A stretch of 64,000 nt of DNA from Actinomycetota bacterium. Lineage in GTDB: Bacteria > Actinomycetota > Actinomycetes > S36-B12 > CAIYMF01. The position numbers and the translations under genes are program-made. Each line of letters begins with the position of its first letter. The stretch's first letter is position 1. The stretch covers positions 1 to 64,000 of the forward strand of contig JAIUOK010000001.1 of the NCBI GenBank assembly GCA_020161245.1, written 5' to 3'. Below, piece by piece: positions 60,386 to 64,000 of the stretch. Under the pieces are notes generated by a model. That model had not been told where the DNA came from. It ran no database searches and was given only the letters and a program-made list of their open reading frames with translations.

Positions 60386-61810
60386 TCAGATGTCGTAGTA
60401 GAGCTCGAACTCGTGCGGGTGCGGGCGCAGGCGGATGGGGTCCACCTCGTTGGCGCGCTTGAAGTCGATCCACGTCTCGATGAGGTCCGGCGTGAACACG
60501 CCGCCCTCGAGGAGGAAGTCGTGGTCGGCCTCGAGAGAGTCGAGCACCGCGGGCAGCGACGACGGGACCTGCGGGATCTCGCGCGCCTCGTCCGGCGGGA
60601 GCTCGTAGAGGTCCTTGTCGACCGGCTGCGGCGGCTCGATCTTGTTCTTGATGCCGTCGATGCCGGCCATGAGCATCGCCGAGAACGCGAGGTACGGGTT
60701 GCTCGACGGGTCGGGGCAGCGGAACTCGATGCGCTTGGCCTTCGGGTTCGAGCCGGTGATCGGGATGCGGATGCACGCCGAGCGGTTGCGCTGCGAGTAG
60801 ACCAGGTTGACCGGGGCCTCGTAGCCCGGCACCAGGCGGTGGTAGCTGTTCACCGTCGGGTTGGTGAAGGCGAGCAGCGACGGCGCGTGGCGCAGGAGGC
60901 CGCCGATGTACCAGCGGGCCATGTCGGACAGGCCGCCGTAGCCGAGCTCGTCGTAGAACAGCGGCGAGCCGTCCTTCCACAGCGACTGGTGCACGTGCAT
61001 GCCCGAGCCGTTGTCGCCGAAGAGGGGCTTGGGCATGAAGGTGACGGTCTTGCCGGCGTCCCAGGCCACGTTCTTGATGACGTACTTGAACTTCATGACG
61101 TCGTCGGCGGCCTTGAGCAGGGTGTCGAAGCGGTAGTTGATCTCCTGCTGGCCGGCGGTGCCCACCTCGTGGTGCGCGCGCTCGACCGGGAGGCCCACCT
61201 GCTCGAGGGTGAGGACCATCTGGTCGCGGAGGTCCGCGAACTGGTCGTTCGGCGGGACGGGGAAGTAGCCGCCCTTGTAGCGGGTCTTGTAGCCGCGGTT
61301 GCCGTCGGCCTCCTCGCGGCCGGTGTTCCACGCGCCCTCGACGGAGTCGATGTAGTAGAAGCCGGCGTTCTGCGAGGTCTGGAAGCGCACCGAGTCGAAG
61401 ATGTAGAACTCGGCCTCGGGGGCGAAGAACGCGGTGTCGGCGATGCCGGTCGAGGCGAGGTAGGCCTCGGCCTTCGCCGCGATCTGGCGCGGGTCGCGGC
61501 TGTAGGGCTCGTCGGTGAACGGGTCGCGGATGGAGAAGTTGACAACGAGCGTCTTCTCCTTGCGGAACGGGTCGATGTAGGCGGTCTTGACGTCCGGGAT
61601 GAGCTTCATGTCGGACTCGTGGATCGCCTGGAAGCCGCGGATCGAGGAGCCGTCGAACATCTGGCCGACCTCGAACAGGCTCTCGTCCACGGACGACGCC
61701 GGCAGGTTGAAGTGCTGCATGACACCGGGCAGGTCGCAGAAGCGAACGTCGACGAACTGCACGTTCTCGTCACGGATGAACCGGAGCACTTCCTCCGCGT
61801 TCTTGAACAT
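60386..61810 (-). CDS. glnA: Glutamine synthetase type I
   Basis: This 474-residue glutamine synthetase catalyses ATP-dependent formation of glutamine from glutamate and ammonia. Motifs include [27 protein letters not shown] and NRSACIRIP. The adenylylation tyrosine is Y402 (KDLYELPP), so GlnE-type control is expected. The neighbours downstream of the promoter (RDD, HhH, DUF4191) are the usual actinobacterial glnA context. A GlnR-type array of half-sites is located upstream at 61912-61959. Confidence 0.97.
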   Translation of the reverse strand: MFKNAEEVLRFIRDENVQFVDVRFCDLPGVMQHFNLPASSVDESLFEVGQMFDGSSIRGFQAIHESDMKLIPDVKTAYIDPFRKEKTLVVNFSIRDPFTDEPYSRDPRQIAAKAEAYLASTGIADTAFFAPEAEFYIFDSVRFQTSQNAGFYYIDSVEGAWNTGREEADGNRGYKTRYKGGYFPVPPNDQFADLRDQMVLTLEQVGLPVERAHHEVGTAGQQEINYRFDTLLKAADDVMKFKYVIKNVAWDAGKTVTFMPKPLFGDNGSGMHVHQSLWKDGSPLFYDELGYGGLSDMARWYIGGLLRHAPSLLAFTNPTVNSYHRLVPGYEAPVNLVYSQRNRSACIRIPITGSNPKAKRIEFRCPDPSSNPYLAFSAMLMAGIDGIKNKIEPPQPVDKDLYELPPDEAREIPQVPSSLPAVLDSLEADHDFLLEGGVFTPDLIETWIDFKRANEVDPIRLRPHPHEFELYYDI

Positions 61811-61911
61811 CCATCCTCCTCGCGGGAGCCCCGGCGGCGCCGTCGGACTCTGGGGGCCTGGTCGTCGTGGCGGGCTCGCCGCGACGTCTGCCGGGAACCT
61901 ACGGGGCAGCA

Positions 61912-61959
61912 GTTTCCCGTCGGTGTCCCGATTGTTTCGGGCAGGTTTCCTTGCGTGAC
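61912..61959 (-). promoter_or_regulatory. GlnR-box array upstream of glnA
   Basis: On the minus strand the half-sites GTCAC, GAAAC, GAAAC, GACAC and GAAAC follow in order. They are spaced by 5, then 6, 6 and 6 bases, an 11-base period. This fits the actinobacterial GlnR consensus (GTnAC-N6-GAAAC) and lies 102-149 bases upstream of the glnA start. The rest of the gap 61811-62183 holds no further gene. Confidence 0.75.
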
Positions 61960-62183
61960 AGGCGCAGGCGTCCGGGACATGCCTCCGCGAGGCCGTCCTC
62001 GGGACACGTCGTCGGGCCCCGGGGGACCGCCGTCAGGCCGGCCGTCCGCCCTACCGCGGCTGAGCCTGCCAGACGCCCCCGCGACCCTGTCCAGAGGGGC
62101 CGGCATCGTCCTGCGCGCGGGGGACGCCTTCGAGGCCTCGGCCCCGTGCGGCGCGGGCCCGGTGCTCCGCTTAGCCTGGCTGC

Positions 62184-62783
62184 GTGGCGTCGTCGTCGAA
62201 GAAGAAGTCCGCGCGCAAGCCCGCCGCGGGCGGTGCTCCGGCGTCGACGGGCGGCGGCAAGGCCGCGTCGTCGGCGTCCGCCCAGGCCCCGGCGCCGGGC
62301 GACGAGCGTCCCGAGCCGAGGATCACCCGCCGCGACATCGGCGCGTGGCTGTCGGGGCCGTCGTCGGTGCTGCCGCCGACCCAGGACTGGCCCGGTCAGC
62401 GGCTCGGTCTGCCCGAGGAGGGGCCCGGCTCGATCGCGCGCTGGGGGCGTCGTCTCGGTGCGCTGGTGGTCGACTGGATCGCCTGCGTGCTGCTCGTCAG
62501 GCTGCTCGTCCCCGGCGTCCCGTACGGCTCGCCGGAGTCGAGCCTGGTGACCCTCGGGTTCTTCCTCGTCGAGCTCACGCTGCTCACGTGGATGACGGGC
62601 TCGTCGTTCGGCCAGCGGATCTTCGGCATCGGCGTCCTGCGGATGGACGGCACCCCGCCCGGCTTCGTGCGCGCGTTCCTGCGCAGCCTGCAGGTCTGCC
62701 TGCTGTTCCCGCCGCTCATCTGGGACCGCGACCTGCGCGGCCTCCACGACCGCAGCCTCCAGCTGGTCCTCGTCCGCCGCTAG
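62184..62783 (+). CDS. RDD-family membrane protein
   Basis: This 199-residue protein has a basic, Ala/Ser-rich N-terminus, then an RDD domain with three membrane segments (RRLGALVVDWIACVLLVRLLV; LVTLGFFLVELTLLTWMTGS; FLRSLQVCLLFPPLIW) and the RDD motif in LRGLHDRSLQLVLV. The family is of unknown transport or sensing role. The GTG at 62184 is the start. It is convergent with the HhH gene, with a palindrome between. Confidence 0.82.
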   Translation: MASSSKKKSARKPAAGGAPASTGGGKAASSASAQAPAPGDERPEPRITRRDIGAWLSGPSSVLPPTQDWPGQRLGLPEEGPGSIARWGRRLGALVVDWIACVLLVRLLVPGVPYGSPESSLVTLGFFLVELTLLTWMTGSSFGQRIFGIGVLRMDGTPPGFVRAFLRSLQVCLLFPPLIWDRDLRGLHDRSLQLVLVRR

Positions 62784-62803
62784 CTCCGCACGTCACACCC
62801 CCC

Positions 62804-62835
62804 ACGGCACAAGAACCGGCCGGTTCTTGTGCCGT
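62804..62835. terminator. 32-bp perfect palindrome between convergent genes
   Basis: The halves 62804-62819 and 62820-62835 are perfect complements (ACGGCACAAGAACCGG). It lies between the RDD stop (62783) and the HhH stop (62860). It is probably a bidirectional terminator, although a perfect palindrome with no loop could also bind a protein. Confidence 0.65.
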
Positions 62836-62859
62836 AACGGGTGTAGCACGCGTCCCGGA

Positions 62860-63045
62860 TCAGGCGAGGGGTGCGAGGCCCGCGTCGGCCAGGGCCTCGT
62901 CGAGGAGGCGGACGGCGCGGGGGCCGAAGCCGTGCAGCGCGAGCAGCTCGGATGCCGGACGTCCGGCAACCTGCTCGAGCTCGGTGATGCCGACCGCCGC
63001 CAGCGCCCGCGTGGCGGGGGCACCGATGCGCGGCAGGGCGGTCAT
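62860..63045 (-). CDS. Small helix-hairpin-helix protein
   Basis: This 61-residue protein consists of PRIGAPATRALAAVGITELEQVAG and LHGFGPRAVRLLDEALADAGL. It is a single HhH pair like the RNA polymerase alpha C-terminal domain. Such small chromosomal proteins are common in actinobacteria; DNA or RNA binding is likely and function unknown. It is transcribed 22 bases downstream of the DUF4191 gene stop, possibly as one unit. Confidence 0.75.
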   Translation of the reverse strand: MTALPRIGAPATRALAAVGITELEQVAGRPASELLALHGFGPRAVRLLDEALADAGLAPLA

Positions 63046-63067
63046 GGGGCGGGCCTCGGGGCGGCGG

Positions 63068-63742
63068 TCAGCCGCGCGGCATCTTCATGCCCTTGGGCAG
63101 CGGGCCCTTGGGGATCGGCAGCGGCGTCGTGGTGAGGGCGTCGAGGCGCTTGCGCAGCTGCGTGACCTGGGCCGGCTTGAGGTTGCGCGGCAGGCGCATC
63201 ACCTCGCGCTGCAGCTTGCGCAGCGGGACCTGGCCCTCCTCGTTGCCGGCCTGGATCTCGAAGATCGGCGTCTCGCCGACGAACCGGGCGTGGCGGCGCT
63301 TCTCGTTGGCGAGCAGGTTCGCCGCGCGCGACGGCGGGGCCTCGGACACGAGCACGACGCCGGGCCGGCCGATGACCCGGTGGACGACGTCCTGGTTCTT
63401 CGTGACGGCCACGGCCGGGGTGACGAACCATCCGGAGCGCAGCGTGGACAGCGCGGACGCCGCGGCGCCGGCCTGGCCCTCGATCTGGTCGTAGGCGGCC
63501 TTCTCGGCGCGGCGGGCGAACAGGAACGTCGCGACCAGACCCGCGGTCGGGATGCCCAGCACGATCCAGAACCACAGCGGGCCGAGCAGGAAGCCCAGCG
63601 CGATCATCAGCGCGAGCACGATGGCGAACGACCCGAAGACCACCAGTCCGAGCTTGGGGTCGGACTTCGCCGTCATCCGGTAGGTATCGCGGATCTGCGC
63701 GATACGGCCTCCGCGGCGGGGGGCGGGCGCGTTGCTGCTCAC
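63068..63742 (-). CDS. DUF4191 membrane protein
   Basis: This 224-residue protein has two membrane segments near the N-terminus (LGLVVFGSFAIVLALMIALGF; WFWIVLGIPTAGLVATFLFA) and a basic cytoplasmic domain (RPGVVLVSEAPPSRAANLL; IPKGPLPKGMKMPRG). This is the DUF4191 family found next to lipA and glnA in actinobacteria. The function is unknown. The GTG at 63742 is chosen. Confidence 0.85.
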   Translation of the reverse strand: MSSNAPAPRRGGRIAQIRDTYRMTAKSDPKLGLVVFGSFAIVLALMIALGFLLGPLWFWIVLGIPTAGLVATFLFARRAEKAAYDQIEGQAGAAASALSTLRSGWFVTPAVAVTKNQDVVHRVIGRPGVVLVSEAPPSRAANLLANEKRRHARFVGETPIFEIQAGNEEGQVPLRKLQREVMRLPRNLKPAQVTQLRKRLDALTTTPLPIPKGPLPKGMKMPRG

Positions 63743-63917
63743 GTCGTGATGCTCCGGTCTCGTCCGGTCTGGGGGCGCCGGCACGGGCCGGCTCAGGGGT
63801 CCAGGGTAGGCCGCCCGGGCGCCCGCCGCCGAACCGCCCGGCCGGGGGTGCCGGGATAGCGTGCCCGCAACCGCAACGAGGAGGCCGCTCGTCGAGATCG
63901 TCGGGCGCTGACGCCGC

Positions 63918-64000
63918 TCAGGCGCGCGCGCCGCCGGTCACGATGGTGGCCTGGCCTCCCGAGGCACGCGCCTCGAGCGCCTGGGCGTGCAGCCGTCCGG
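63918..64000 (-). CDS. Partial gene, C-terminus only
   Basis: The minus-strand frame ending at the TGA at 63918 covers about 27 residues, ending GGQATIVTGGARA. Composition looks coding but it is too short to classify. By synteny with other actinobacterial DUF4191 loci a lipoate-related gene might be expected here, but the residues do not identify one. The gene continues beyond the right edge. Confidence 0.35.
   Translation of the reverse strand, partial: GRLHAQALEARASGGQATIVTGGARA

Overview
The window is GC-rich throughout, with GTG/TTG starts, many 1-, 4- and 8-base stop/start overlaps, and families typical of Actinomycetota: DUF4191-RDD-glnA synteny, an NhaA-DsbA fusion, a REP13E12-type DUF222/HNH gene and a GlnR box. 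I read it as chromosomal DNA of an aerobic, soil-type actinomycete and do not assign a genus. No tRNA, rRNA, CRISPR array or intact insertion sequence was seen.

Layout. 1-640: remnant of an aldo/keto reductase joined to a leader shared with the HNH gene near 51 kb, then a DUF5522 protein. 689-4968 (minus): an operon of two exported coiled-coil proteins, ApbE, a ferric-reductase-like membrane protein, a NuoF-like flavoprotein and a ferredoxin. Its promoter carries a phased 8-base repeat that recurs before the exported acidic protein at 6599-7183. 5368-6309: YpfJ-type zinc metallopeptidase. 7325-11363: glycerol kinase-like gene with two FAD oxidoreductases. 11458-15540: DUF805, pentapeptide-repeat, HemK-like and exported FN3-type proteins. 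15595-19098: thiamine-type ABC transporter behind a TPP riboswitch. 19122-27141: lipid acyltransferase, small membrane proteins, methyltransferase, META domain, enoyl-CoA hydratase, an LCIB-type carbonic-anhydrase-like protein and two exported proteins (CAP domain, LAS-type peptidase).

27195-27571 holds two divergent, paralogous cysteine-rich microproteins around a perfect 38-bp palindrome with a CsoR/CstR-like core. 27814-40771: regulators, PhyH dioxygenase, NhaA-DsbA, PP2C phosphatase, S4 protein, haloalkane-dehalogenase-like hydrolase, a large exported amylase, gamma-glutamyltransferase and a FrnE-type DsbA protein.

40768-48084 is a catabolic island. It contains an IclR regulator, an extradiol dioxygenase and, divergently, a multicomponent phenol hydroxylase (dmpLMNOP-like) with a ferredoxin. 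Two GTTCC-N7-GGAAC dyads lie between the divergent transcripts. Together the enzymes would convert phenol to catechol and cleave the ring meta to the hydroxyls. The usual DmpK position is taken by an unrecognised 141-residue protein.

48141-49648 is a lower-GC patch of hypothetical genes. 49819-51438 is the HNH gene. 51737-56610 is a MarR-linked MacB/FtsX-type ABC system. 56689-60323 is an operon of a membrane protein, a ClC channel, a separate CBS protein and an ion transporter. 60386-63742 is the glnA-RDD-HhH-DUF4191 core locus.
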